DNA of 64,000 nucleotides from Sapria himalayana (lineage: Eukaryota; Streptophyta; Magnoliopsida; Malpighiales; Rafflesiaceae), in contig JAREIK010001333.1 in the NCBI GenBank assembly GCA_029783825.1, positions 1,380,784 to 1,444,783 of the forward strand. Direction: 5' to 3'. This document shows, in pieces, positions 34,115-44,829 of the stretch (within the stretch, counting starts at the first letter, position 1; the number at the start of each line of letters is the position of its first letter). A program made the translations under genes and the position numbers. The notes below the pieces were generated by a model. That model was given only the letters and a program-made list of their open reading frames with translations, was not told the origin of the DNA and ran no database searches.

Positions 34115-34251
34115 GAGAGGGACGGTGCCCCCATGCTGTTGAGAGGGACGGTGCCCCCATGCTGTTGAGAGGGACGGTGCCCCCATGCTGTTGAGAGGGA
34201 CGGTGCCCCCATGCTGTTGAGAGGTACGGTGCCCCCATGCTGTTGAGAGGC
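34115..34251. repeat. 26-bp minisatellite in the ANR upstream region
   Basis: Five direct copies of a 26-bp unit starting GAGAGGGACGGTGCCCCCAT and ending GCTGTT (34115-34140, 34141-34166, 34167-34192, 34193-34218, 34219-34244), then a partial sixth. The first four are identical; the fifth has one change (GAGAGGTACGG). GC-rich in an AT-rich setting. 26 is not a multiple of three, so the open frames across it cycle through all phases and are not genes. It begins about 210 bp upstream of the ANR ATG. Confidence 0.95.
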
Positions 34252-34329
34252 ACCAATCTTCAAGCGGTACCCTGTAGGCAGAAGCAGACGAAATTACACT
34301 ACCCTTCGCTTTCCCACTTAGCAACTCCA

Positions 34330-34690
34330 ATGGTAGACAGGTAGAGACAAAATATTTTTTTAATTTTAATAATTAAATATTTTTTTTAATTAAAATTTTT
34401 TTTCAATCCATGAGAAATATAATTTAAGATGCACAGTAACCATAACTGCTATTTTACATATCTCTGTTGTATCTCCAAGAACTTTATTGGAGTAAGATTT
34501 TTTATTATTTTTATGTCATTTTATCGGTTATGGAGATGACACCATTTATGGTAACTCCCATTAGAGTTGCTCTTAAACCTTTGGTGCCAAAAAATACGAT
34601 ACAATAGAATTTATACGTAAATATTAACTATTTCACAATTTACAAAAATTTGTGTTTTGCTTTTGTAGCAGCAAGCAAATAGCATACAAA
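34330..34690. other. AT-rich upstream DNA, nothing recognised
   Basis: Poly-A/T-rich sequence between the ANR promoter region and the inverted repeat at 34700. No gene or motif that I can support. Confidence 0.45.
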
Positions 34691-34699
34691 AAATTTGGA

Positions 34700-34945
34700 A
34701 AAAAAAATTTAAAAATACCCCAAAACTAAAAATAATTATCCGACACATCATCAGATCAATAAAATATATTTAAAAAAAAATAAATAAAATTATATAAATA
34801 AACATACATAATTCAAGCACAACACTACTGAAAAATCCAACCAATGGGATCGAACCCATGCCTATTAATAATTAAACACACCCCTTATCCATTCATGTGC
34901 AAATGGAAACTGATTTAAATATTTATAGTTATATATAAATATATT
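34700..34945 (-). repeat. Inverted-repeat arm with tRNA-like B-box, left
   Basis: On the minus strand GGCATGGGTTCGATCCCATTGG contains the pol III B-box sequence GGTTCGATCC, preceded by GAATGGATAAGGGGTGTGTTTAATTATTAATA. The same order occurs on the plus strand at 35635-35715 (GGATGGTAAATAGGTG, GATTATTAAAAAGCATGAATTCAAGTC). The two arms are inverted copies around the octamer satellite. A complete tRNA cannot be folded from it. A SINE-like or fold-back element is possible. Confidence 0.5.
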
Positions 34946-35019
34946 CTATGCATTTGTATATATTTAAATATAAATATATATAAATATCTAAATACATACA
35001 TAAATATTTTATATTAATA

Positions 35020-35563
35020 TATTTATATTTTATATATTTATATATTTATATATTTATATATTTATATATTTATATATTTATATATTTATATATTTATATA
35101 TTTATATATTTATATATTTATATATTATATATTTATATATTTATATATTTATATATTATATATTTATATATTTATATATTTATATATTTATATATTTATA
35201 TATTTATATATTTATATATTTATATATTTATATATTTATATATTTATATATTTATATATTTATATATTTATATATTTATATATTTATATATTTATATATT
35301 TATATATTTATATATTTATATATTTATATATTTATATATTTATATATTTATATATTTATATATTTATATATTTATATATTTATATATTTATATATTTATA
35401 TATTTATATATTTATATATTTATATATTTATATATTTATATATTTATATATTTATATATTTATATATTTATATATTTATATATTTATATATTTATATATT
35501 TATATATTTATATATTTATATATTTATATATTTATATATTTATATATTTATATATTTATATAT
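35020..35563. repeat. Octamer satellite (TATATTTA)n
   Basis: About 540 bp of almost perfect 8-bp repeats TATATTTA, roughly 65 copies, with two places (near 35125 and 35155) where the T-run is missing. It lies in the middle of an inverted repeat. Such pure AT repeats unpair easily. Confidence 0.95.
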
Positions 35564-35589
35564 GTTTATGTTCACATAAAAAAAATATG

Positions 35590-35895
35590 TATTTCTATAT
35601 ATAAAGATTTAAAACAAATCATTTTGCATTTGAAGTGGGTAGCTGGATGGTAAATAGGTGTGATTGATTATTAAAAAGCATGAATTCAAGTCAAGGTTTC
35701 GTTGTTGTTAGTTATTTTCACTAGATTTGTTTTTTTGACACTTTTATTATTTTTTTTAAACAGTTAACATGGTAAAATCAGGTTTTTGATTTTCAGTATG
35801 CCAAAATATAATTATTTGATATTTAATCTGATACATTTTTAATTTTTTTTTTAATTTTTTTTTTAATTTTTTTTTTAATTTTTTTTTTAATTTTT
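35590..35895 (+). repeat. Inverted-repeat arm, right, ending in a T10-AA tract
   Basis: Inverted partner of 34700-34945: AAAGATTTAAAACAAATCATTTTGCATTTG matches the reverse of the CAAATGGAAACTGATTTAAATATTT stretch, followed by the tRNA-like part. At 35839-35900 a short tandem repeat of AATTTTTTTTTT (12 bp, about five copies) ends the arm. Confidence 0.5.
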
Positions 35896-36031
35896 TTTTT
35901 TCAAAAATTGTCCAAAAAATAAAAAACCACGTTTTGAAAACTAAGTTTTTTAAATTAAAAGTTATATTATATATACATTATTTATAAACCAATAGCTATA
36001 TAACATGTAAGGAATATATATAAAAGCATAT

Positions 36032-36100
36032 CACTATAAGAAAAGAAATATTTAGAAATAAAAATTAGAAATGCTCAATTCCAATTATAATAATTAATTA
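36032..36100 (+). repeat. Possible CACTA left terminus
   Basis: CACTATAAGAAAAGAAAT resembles the CACTACAAGAAAAAT terminus of plant En/Spm (CACTA) elements. It is followed by TTTAGAAATAAAAATTAGAAAT, a decayed form of the TTAGAGACGAAATTAGAGACG subterminal repeat seen at 44220-44640 and 52190-52740. It lies upstream of a TNP2-like transposase in matching orientation. Confidence 0.5.
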
Positions 36101-36109
36101 TTTATCGAA

Positions 36110-37300
36110 TAATACTTTAAAACTTTGAACAAATTTAAAGTTTAAAAATTTTTCATTTAGATTCTGAGTTCGTCCAAATTATTTCTTGATTTCTTTTCCT
36201 CCAAATTATTGATCGGTGCGCAATTCATCCATATATTGAAGTATGAAATTATGATTTTCATTTTATCCCAGGTGTATTGTATTCATGGAATAGTTATATT
36301 AGTGTATTTTAATGTTACAAATAGTTTGTTTTTATTTTTAACATTCTTATTGAGTTTCATTTTTCTTGTTTTGATGAATTATTATAATTCTAATTGATAA
36401 ATTATATCTTTTATATTTTTTACACACTTTGATTTGTTAAATTTTTGTGTTACCTAATTGAGGAATGAATTTTTTGTGCATTTTATTATTGACATATAGT
36501 TTTGATCAAACTAATTAATTTGGACTTTGTTTGCTTACTATAATTAAATGAAATGTAATAATTTTTAAAAGAATAATTCATACTAATGGCGTAACTATAA
36601 CAATGAAGGATGAAACATAACGAATAATTTTAAAACTAAAAAAATGTATAAGCTCATTTTAAAATTTATAGAGTTGCTTGATCTACATTTCATTGGACGT
36701 GCATTAAAATAAATGACACCTCCCTTTATTTAATATAAAAATATATATATTACATGTCACATATGGTATATGACTTTTTATACTACATGATTCGTATGTA
36801 TTAGTAAATATTTCTATTAATTTATTAATATTCTCTATCGATATTTGATTTATTTTTGTTATTTTTTCATTGACAAATTTAAACGCATTGACATTACAAT
36901 TTTATTATTATTTATATTGTATAAAATGTATTTTTCTAATTACTTAGTATAGATTATTAATTTAAAAATTAAAAGTATGACATTGTACAATTTTCTTTTT
37001 TCTTTATTAATGCAATATCATCCAATTTAGATGTATATCAATATTATTTTTATATATATGACAAAATTATAACTTATGACTTTTCACAAATATCTAAGAT
37101 ATTGAAGTAACCCACCTTATATCATTTTAATCCAAAATTATCTAATAATGATGTAACTACAAATTTGTATTAGATTTATATAGTATCATAAATATATTAT
37201 GATATCTTTATTACAAATAAATCTCTTTCTATATTATTATAATTCAAAAAAATTTTGTGTTATGTGTTACATGAATGAAAACCATTATATGACCTAATTG
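36110..37300. other. AT-rich stretch, probably non-coding part of a CACTA element
   Basis: No coding frame was recognised. The small hydrophobic frame at 36209-36397 (plus) is Phe/Ile/Leu-rich and looks like chance. Confidence 0.4.
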
Positions 37301-37309
37301 TCAGTAGAT

Positions 37310-38790
37310 GAATGCAAGACTGAAAGATAGGTTTTTGACTAATGAGTTTGTAGAGATGATTGAAAAGTTTAATGACTTTGCTAAAAAATAACTTGAATTT
37401 ATGGATAAAACAAAAATAAGATGCTCATGTTATGACCGTAAATATCAAAATCAGAGTTTCCAAAATGTGTTAAAAGTGCGATATCATCTTGCAAAAAAAT
37501 GGATTTATTAGAAACTATTATGTTTAGTATAAATATGGGAAAATAGTTGTGCCATAAACAACTAAGTATTATGTACATAGAAGTGTTGATTAAAATATTT
37601 CAACGAAATATGTTAATCCCAATGATGCATGTGAAACAATGTTAAAGAATTTTATTAGTCATTCATTAAATCTGGATGTTGCTGACGATATCTCAATATC
37701 ATCAATAAAATAATTTTATAAAATGCTTAAGGCTTCAGAGAAGAGGTTTGGCCAATTAATCCGTATGGCCAATCAAAATTATTCATGGTAGCCAAACTCT
37801 TAAATTTAAAGGCAAAATATCATTTTTCAATAATATGTTATGATGAAATATACTAGTTGTTATCTGAATTATTACTAAAGAATAATTTCATGATAGACAG
37901 TTTTTTCATCACAAAAAAGTTAATACAAGGTTTGGGTCTATTTATGGAAAAAATATATTGCTGCATTAATGGCTATAAGACATATTGGGGCATAAATAAT
38001 GAAGCAATTACATGTAATTTTTATAACTATCCTCAGTACAAAAAAATATACCATGTAAAAGGCTAAAAATAAATATTCTTCATAAGAAGATGTATAATTT
38101 TCAATTGACTTATTTTTTACCAATATTATTTGCATCTAAAGTCACTGATAATGACATAATTTAGTATAAAAGGCATATTATTGAAGAAGTCATGCTGTGA
38201 CATTACTCAAATTCTCCTTCTTAGATAAATTTTGATGATTATCATCCATCTTTTGTAGATGAAAGTTGAAATATTAGATTAGGGCTATGCACATATAGAT
38301 TTCAACAATTTGGATAAGCAGAGAATAATACTTTTCATTGGCTGGTTATTATTACACCTTATAAAGTATCACCATGGATGTGCATGAAAGATGAATACAT
38401 ATTTTTATGTGTTATTATGTCTAGTCCAAGAAATCTAAAAGACGAATTAGATATTTTCTTGTAGCCCCTGATAGTGGAGGTCAAAATTGTATGGGAAGAT
38501 AGTGTCAAAACATATGATATATCTAGAAAATATAACTTCAAAATGTGAGTAGCACTTATATGGACTATAAGTGACTTTCCTGCATATTCAATGTTGTCAT
38601 GATGGAGTACTGCAGAAAAATCAATTTGGCCTTATTACATGGATGACTCGAATATATTTTATCTAAGCAAATGAGGAAAGACTTCTTGGTTTGATAACAA
38701 TCATAAGTTCTTACATATAGAACATCCATTTCAGCTGATATTTGAAGCATTTAGGAAATGCAATAAAGTCATAAAAGGTGCATAATCTTT
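37310..38790 (+). pseudogene. CACTA transposase remnant (TNP2 / Transposase_21-like)
   Basis: Plus-strand frames follow the TNP2 order. RCSCYDRKYQNQ and VRYHLAKK (about 37420-37500) match the N-terminal zinc motif IRCPCKKC-N...V-RHLI-NGF. A MAKLLNLKAKY segment and LLSELLLKN near 37790-37880 match LKVLNKWSNKSFDMLLELL. Then LGLFMEKIYCCINGYKTYWG (37933-37990), HVKG at 38055, and SPWMCMKDEYIF (38370-38405) matching PPWMCMKDPFLMLS. YDISRKYNFKMRVALIWTISDFPAYSMLS-WST (38510-38615), matching FQMRAALLWTINDFPAYANLSGWST, is the strongest block, followed by HKFLHIEHPF. Frameshifts and stops are abundant; not functional. Confidence 0.85.
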
Positions 38791-38794
38791 AAGG

Positions 38795-39470
38795 TTAGGT
38801 GACAAATATTAGATGTAATTGAAAGATATGGGTTGAAATGAAGAAAGCACAATGGCCATGAAGATATGGGTTCAAATGAAGAGAGCATAAATAAAGTTGT
38901 GCCTAAAATTATATTTTAGTACTAATGCACCATGACTCTAAGATAATGCAATGTCCCTGAAGAAAGCATTATACTATGAAAATACTATGAAAACTAGGTA
39001 TTATAGTTATGAAATGCAAAGATTGTTATGACTTGTTTTGTAAAGTCACAACTAAAAAAATCTATCATAATTACTGAAGAGGCTTGTGCTCGAGTAACCA
39101 AGTCATAAAATTGAAAACCTTATGATTTTTCATTACTTTTCTAGTATTTATAAGTCAGCATTCCACCAAGTTCTTCAATTCTACTAAAATTATATTCGAT
39201 TTTACTATTATTCATTTATCTTTATCAAAATTATCATTTAATAAAAGCTTTCATTATAAGCATATTTTCCATACAAATAAATCATAAAATATTATAAAAT
39301 CACTTTTAATAGTTAGTACATGAAATGTTAGATGTTTAGTATTCAAACTACTAGATATTCTTATATATTATGATGATTATTGATGATGGGTAGGCATGAA
39401 AACCATATAATTATAGATTGATTTCATGACTCCAAGGTTTTAATAGATTTTGATATCCATTCTTAGCCAA
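38795..39470. other. Unassigned AT-rich DNA
   Basis: Downstream of the TNP2 remnant. GAAAGATATGGGTTGAAATGAAGAAAGCA and GAAGATATGGGTTCAAATGAAGAGAGCA at 38820-38890 form a short direct duplication. Nothing coding was recognised. Confidence 0.4.
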
Positions 39471-39473
39471 AAC

Positions 39474-39903
39474 TAGATGTGTCAAATGGGCCGGGCTGGC
39501 CCGGCCCAGCATGGCACCCTACAGTGTCACGCTATAGTGCCCTGCCCGGCATGACATGTTACAGTGTCAAGCCCTAGCATGTGGTCGCGGCACGTGACTA
39601 TGTACCGAACATGATCAATACGAGCTGATGCCCGACAGGCGAGGCTCTCTGAGCTCCAAAAGGGTGAAGACGCATGATGGCGCATCGCTAAAACCCTACA
39701 TTTAAAAAAAATAGGGGTTTGTCCGACCCTAACTAGGCCGAACCTGGTGTTTTTCGAATGCGGGTCTGTGCCGAGCTAGTACATAACAGTAACCATGCCA
39801 GGCCGACATGAAATAGTAACCGTGCTGGGCCATAAATGGTAGCTCAGTTGGGCGGCCTAAAACTCGGTCGGGCCATGCCGGGCCGGCCTGTTTGACACCT
39901 CTA
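39474..39903. mobile_element. hAT-like MITE (copy B) with 8-bp target duplication
   Basis: 430 bp, GC-rich. The ends TAGATGTGTCAAATGGGCC and (reverse complement of the right end) TAGAGGTGTCAAACAGGCC form an inverted repeat. The flanks are GCCAAAAC (39466-39473) and GTCAAAAC (39904-39911), a 7-of-8 match; 8-bp target duplications are typical of hAT elements. The interior has GGCCCGGCCC-type fold-back words and CTAAAACCCTA, shared with copy A. No coding capacity. Confidence 0.8.
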
Positions 39904-40019
39904 GTCAAAACTCTACCTAATTAGCATGATAATCTTTGTATGCATTGACCCTACTAACACATTAGCATAATTATTCTACTATGTAATAGATTTTTTTTAG
40001 CTGTAATATTATCATAGAG

Positions 40020-41860
40020 TCACAGTCATGCTTATCTCATAAACTTTAAATGGTTGTTTACTTAATTTTATGTCATATCAACCAAGTAGCTCATTGGTGC
40101 TAATGTAATGACTAAGTCATATTATCATGATTTTATATTTAATATAGTTTGGTAGTCACAAGTTAGAGCTATAGCTTTGTTATAAAACTACTACTATTAG
40201 TTTCAAAATAATTATATTGTCAAATTACTCAGGTGAAAGCTACAAAAACAATTCTATGCCATTATGTTTGGGACACAAAATGTTATAGAGGGTATTACTC
40301 GAGTATGACTATTGCCAAGTGATATGGTATATAAGAGACATAAAGGCACTGTCATGACCACTCATAGTATCGTGGATACTAAAGATATATGAAAGGCCAA
40401 TTTTTATGTCATGGCTATTTTCCAATGTCATGACCATAGAATAAATAAAAAAAGGCTTTCTTACTATTGTAGAAATTTCTAAAAGCCATGACCATATGCA
40501 TATGATAATCAAGAAAGAAGAATTCCAACACTATGAGCATTACCCAATACTATAATCATATAATGATATGAGAAACCATTCACAATATCATTGTCATTTC
40601 TAGTGTCATAGCCATATTTGAAGAATAGGAAAAAACAAATAGATGAAATAGTAGCCACTTCATGCTATCACGACTTTATATTATAAATATATTAGACCCA
40701 ATTAGTTATAGTCATTTCCTTGTACCATGACTTTGTCTTACAGAGAGGTTGTGATACATTCTAAAGTCAGGATCATTTTCTAGAGTTGCAACCTCAATCA
40801 TAAGAGATGATGGCCAGAGCAATCACTTTTTTTCTAAAAGTCATGCTTTCTGACTTAATGTAATACATAATCACTAAAGTATAAAAAAGGAAGAGAGATA
40901 AATTCTAGGGAGCTCTTCATTTATTTTTCTTCCTCCTTGCAACAAGCAACCATGGTGCAACTACTAAACCCTAGGGATGAATTTTGCACTCCCTAGAAAC
41001 TCTACAAGCAACAACACATGTAAGACTTCATGCTAATTCCTAGACATGGGAGCATGACTTTAAAACCACTCTTTATAAGATAGATTTGAAAATTTCTATT
41101 AAAATAGTATATGATCTAGTATTTGAGTAATTTAGTTTATGTGACATTACAATAATTTTATATTAATGAATTTATTTTGATTTATGTTATATTATGGATA
41201 CTAATAGATGAGTAATTAAAAAGACTTGAATTGAGATTTTAATTATTAGTAGGTTTGTGTGAGATTATCATGGTGGATAGTGATAGATAAACCATAAGGA
41301 TCACTCATGCATATGGTAGAAAGAAAATGAGAACCCTTCCAACTTTGATGCATGAGATAAATCAATATGTTGAAACCCAAAATTTGTGTATATTAATCAT
41401 TATGAGTATGTTTCTTATGAAGCTAAAAGTATGAATACTTTACATGTCAATCCATTATATACATCTTAAAAGAATTAGTTCTTGATTAGGAAAAATATTA
41501 TACAATACATTCTTCTAAGGAGTTTACCTTTAATATATGAGTCATATAGTTACTGAGAAGGATAGTGATAGACAATCATTGAGATATGCTTGAGTATATT
41601 ATGACTCATAAGATAGTGATAACCATGGTGAGTTTTTTTACTTATATGGTTCCCACTAGTAAAAATTGAGGGAAACATATATTAATTATGTGAGTATACC
41701 ACTTACAAAGTTAAAAATACAAATACGTATAAACCATATCAATCCTTGGTTTTTATAATACCCAAAACAAGAAAATTAGAGTGTACATATGAAATATTCA
41801 TCAAGAGTAGTTGATGAATTACCTAAAAGGATTGAAATTAAGAATGAATCTCAAGCAAAT
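40020..41860 (+). repeat. Gypsy LTR remnant homologous to 25150-26850
   Basis: The order of landmarks matches the gypsy-2 LTR-like region: recurring GTCATGGCTATTTTCCAATGTCATGACCAT-type words (40330-40850), AAACCCTAGGGATG (40969), TTAATCATTATGAGTATG (41394), AAGTATGAATAC (41426), and ATTCATCAAGAGTAGTTGATGAATTACCTAAAAGGATTG (41800). No PBS or gag follows, so it is a solo or truncated LTR. It is cut off near 41865 by different sequence. Confidence 0.55.
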
Positions 41861-42310
41861 ATTATGACATCCCATGCCCCAGGAGGTCCCATTCATTCCA
41901 TCATACAACAAAATGTGTAATAAAATAAAATTTTTTCAAATGTAACACATATTTTTTTCCTTATTTTATTTGCTCAGCAGAATAAAAATACATAATATAT
42001 TACTCAAGCCACAACCAACTTCCATTCACATGTGCGATCCCACATATGGGTCTGTCATCTGTCCTAGACCTATACCTAAAAGGGGTCCCATAACAGAGTG
42101 AGCAAAGCTCAATAGAGGTAAACTCCTACAGGACTACTCCCTATCTAAGTGCACATAAAACAATATGCATATATATATATATATCAATACCCATTCAAGT
42201 ACAATGTTTATATGAATTTAATTATGGATGAAATATTTATATGCCCATATTCCTAAGTCTCGTCCACTTCCTCACATATGTCGAAGCCATGTATGATATA
42301 TTATATATAG

Positions 42311-42327
42311 ATGTGTGTGTGTGTGTG
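42311..42327. repeat. (TG)n microsatellite split by a MITE
   Basis: GTGTGTGTGTGTGTG runs up to 42327 and resumes at 42418-42440. The MITE 42328-42417 sits exactly between the halves. Confidence 0.9.
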
Positions 42328-42417
42328 TAGAGGTGTCAAACGGGCCGGCCCAGGCACGGCCGAACCATGCCGTGCCTCGTGCTGGGCCGGGCTGGCCCGG
42401 CCCGTTTGACACCTCTA
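42328..42417. mobile_element. 90-bp hAT-like MITE (copy C), nearly a perfect palindrome
   Basis: Begins TAGAGGTGTCAAACGGGCC and ends GGCCCGTTTGACACCTCTA, a perfect 19-bp terminal inverted repeat. The rest also pairs (GGCACGGC...GCCGTGCC). It is inserted within a (TG)n microsatellite, so the 8-bp target duplication cannot be told from the repeat. This is the cleanest copy of the family at 7216 and 39474 and probably the youngest. No coding capacity. Confidence 0.85.
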
Positions 42418-42770
42418 TGTGTGTGTGTGTGTGTGTGTGTCTATAGAAATATATATTTTTTTGGAATTATTCCAAAAAATATGAACCTTCTCTGAAATAT
42501 AATATTGGACATTCTCCGAACAAAATATACTTTTTTTGGACATACTCCAAGAAATATGGACCTCCTTCAAAAAATCATACTGGATATTTTCTGATAAAAT
42601 ATTTTTTCCTTTGATATTTTCCAAAAATCTCCACGTAACTTAGCCTAAACATTGTCCTAATTCGAGTTCGTATATTTATATTAGCCAGGCTCCTGAAAAA
42701 ATATTACAACTTAGTCTGGATATTGTCCTAATTTGAGTTTGCAAAATACAATTCATTATACCTTTATTTG

Positions 42771-42791
42771 TGTGTGTGTGTGTGTGTGTGT
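42771..42791. repeat. (TG)n microsatellite
   Basis: GTGTGTGTGTGTGTGTGTGTG run within the LTR-like block. Confidence 0.9.
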
Positions 42792-43699
42792 ATCATGCAC
42801 CCACCCATTTATATGGAATATTTCCATGCACATAAAATATAATTATGTCATTTATGATTAAACCATATTACAAACATAGTTATAAGTATCCAAACCCAAT
42901 TCACATTTTAATAAATTTTACTAAATGAATCATAGAAAATTTTCACCAATTAATCATTCCAAATAAAATTTTTATATCGTTCGAATTAAAATATAAATCA
43001 TGATCATTTATTGCCTTTAAATAGAAAAAAAATCTAATAGGAGAAAACCAATACCTCTTAGAATAGCTCACGCAAACTTTATAAATTTGATATCAAACTG
43101 AAGATCTCATCGTGTAGAATAACTTTTGTTCTTGGACTATTCTATTCTAGCTTAAGAATGATCAATTATTATCAAAAGAAAATCAATGAAACTTTTAATA
43201 TTTTTTTCTATGCATTGTGTCTCACTCTCCCCGATGTATTTTTTTTTCTTTTTTTACCCATCATTCCATTTTCTGGATTCCCATCATTTATTTATTTGTT
43301 AATTAAAATAATATTTAAAAAAACTTATTATTCTTTTTTTTTGTATGATGCTCGAACTGCACATGGCACAACCATGTGCTGATGTCGTGGCGTGGTCTTT
43401 TCTTTCTTTTTTTTATTTCCTAATTATTCTAATAATTATTTAAAAAATTTTAAAAAAAAATTAACTAAATTCTAACTTCCTCAGAATTTGATGAAATTTA
43501 TCACCGTAGTTTTATTTTCAAAGATAAATTCAATTATGAAATTTATTTTATCATCATGGTTCTAAAATGTTTAGCTTTTTTTTTTGTAAAATTACTTTTT
43601 TACCCATTTTTTCCAGAAAAAAAATATCATATTATTTATTTTTTTTTTTTCTAGGATTTCACGAATATAATTTGTTGTCTAAATGGTGAGGAACTTAAA

Positions 43700-44215
43700 T
43701 GATAGCTATGAGGAAACAATCTTTGGGATGTACTCAATAGTGATATTCAACTTTTATACTACTAGGATAATGAGTTATTATACAACAACTTGATATTTAT
43801 TCTATTCAAAACATAATATAATTTGAGCTAATTTGAATATACATCACATAAATTAAATAAATAAATTTATGGATCTAAGATCGAATGTATAATTTAAATA
43901 TATATTTTGTTAGAATTGAGTTGTCTTATTTTTGAATAATTAAGCTACTGATATAATTCTTATAGTATTGATATCCAGATAAAAGTCTTATTTACTATTT
44001 ATATAGCTCTTGCACTTATTAATTTTTATTGATGAGATAATCTCACCAATGAGCTTTTAAAATACCACTAAACCAACAAAATTAGGCGGTATATTAAATC
44101 TCAATAAGTTTTTAATTCTATTGTTAAGGATTATTTAGTTTGGTTAATCAATATTAGTTGACATAATTATCCTTATAAAATGATAATTCATTTTTAGTAA
44201 TTTAGTTAGTATTTA
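43700..44215. other. AT-rich DNA, nothing recognised
   Basis: No gene. A CACTAAACCAACAAAAT at 44067 could be a poor CACTA terminus for the subterminal repeats that follow, but the match is weak. Confidence 0.35.
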
Positions 44216-44219
44216 GTTT

Positions 44220-44640
44220 GATTAAAATTCTCGAATTAGAGACTGATTTTTTCATCTCTGAATAAACCATTCCCAATGTCAATTCCATATTTGATCTAAG
44301 ACAGAATTTTCGGTCTCAAATTCCATCTCTATTTAGAGACAGATTGTTTCCGTCTTTGATTAGAGATAAAATTTTCAATCTCAAATTCTTCTAATCAGAG
44401 ATGGAATTTTTGGTCTCAAATTCTATTTTTGAACAGACACGAATTGATTCCATCTCTAACCGGAGATTAATTTGATTTCATCTCTAATCAGAGATGGATT
44501 ATTTGATCTCAAATTCCACTGATCATAGATGAAATTTACGGTCTCAAATTATGTCTATAATTAGAGATGAAATTTTTGGTCTTAAATTCCTTCTCTATTT
44601 CTAATCTAAACAGAAAATTTTGTTTCAATTATGTCTATAT
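44220..44640. repeat. CACTA-type subterminal repeats (TTAGAGACGGAATTT), cluster 1
   Basis: About ten variants of TTAGAGA-GGAATTTT-GGTCTCAAATTC in both orientations, spaced 25-45 bp apart. The same repeats occur at 52190-52740, where they end in a CACTA terminus. Such arrays bind the element's own protein in En/Spm-like transposons. Confidence 0.65.
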
Positions 44641-44829
44641 ATACTAATATTTTTTGTTGACATATCTTGATTTTTCATACCTATCTTATTGTCATTCAAA
44701 ATCAATTATATGAAATCATTAAAATGTAGTTTTATAGTTAAATTAACAAATATCATTAAAATAAGTTGAAATGCACAATACTTTTAATTAATTATAAAAT
44801 CAATAGTATTATTAGATAAAAAAATGGTA

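Larger units (their letters stand above)
41865..43700. repeat. Another LTR-like or retroelement non-coding segment
   Basis: A distinct block rich in short phrases such as CACATATGGGTCTGTCATCTGTCCTAGACC and CAGAGTGAGCAAAGCTCAATAG that I associate with plant gypsy LTRs; that assignment is from memory and uncertain. From 42450 to 42760 irregular repeats occur (GGACATTCTCCGAAC / GGACATACTCCAAGA; CCTAATTCGAGTTCG / CCTAATTTGAGTTTG). It contains (TG)n tracts and the small MITE at 42328. Confidence 0.35.

Noticed and set aside
34115..34251. CRISPR-like array of 26-bp repeats
   Set aside because: The units are contiguous with no spacers, and the context is a plant promoter; it is a minisatellite.
33963..34330. 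Two minus-strand frames with repeated Gly-Ala-Pro / His-Arg-Pro-Ser segments
   Set aside because: They arise from the 26-bp minisatellite, whose length is not a multiple of three, so each frame shows the same motifs in rotation.
34838..34865. A tRNA gene suggested by GGGTTCGATCCC on the minus strand
   Set aside because: No acceptor stem, D-arm or anticodon arm can be placed around it; kept only as a tRNA-like (B-box) motif in an inverted repeat.
43158..43382. A 74-codon frame with two possible membrane segments
   Set aside because: T-rich low-complexity sequence within a retroelement-like block; nothing supports expression.
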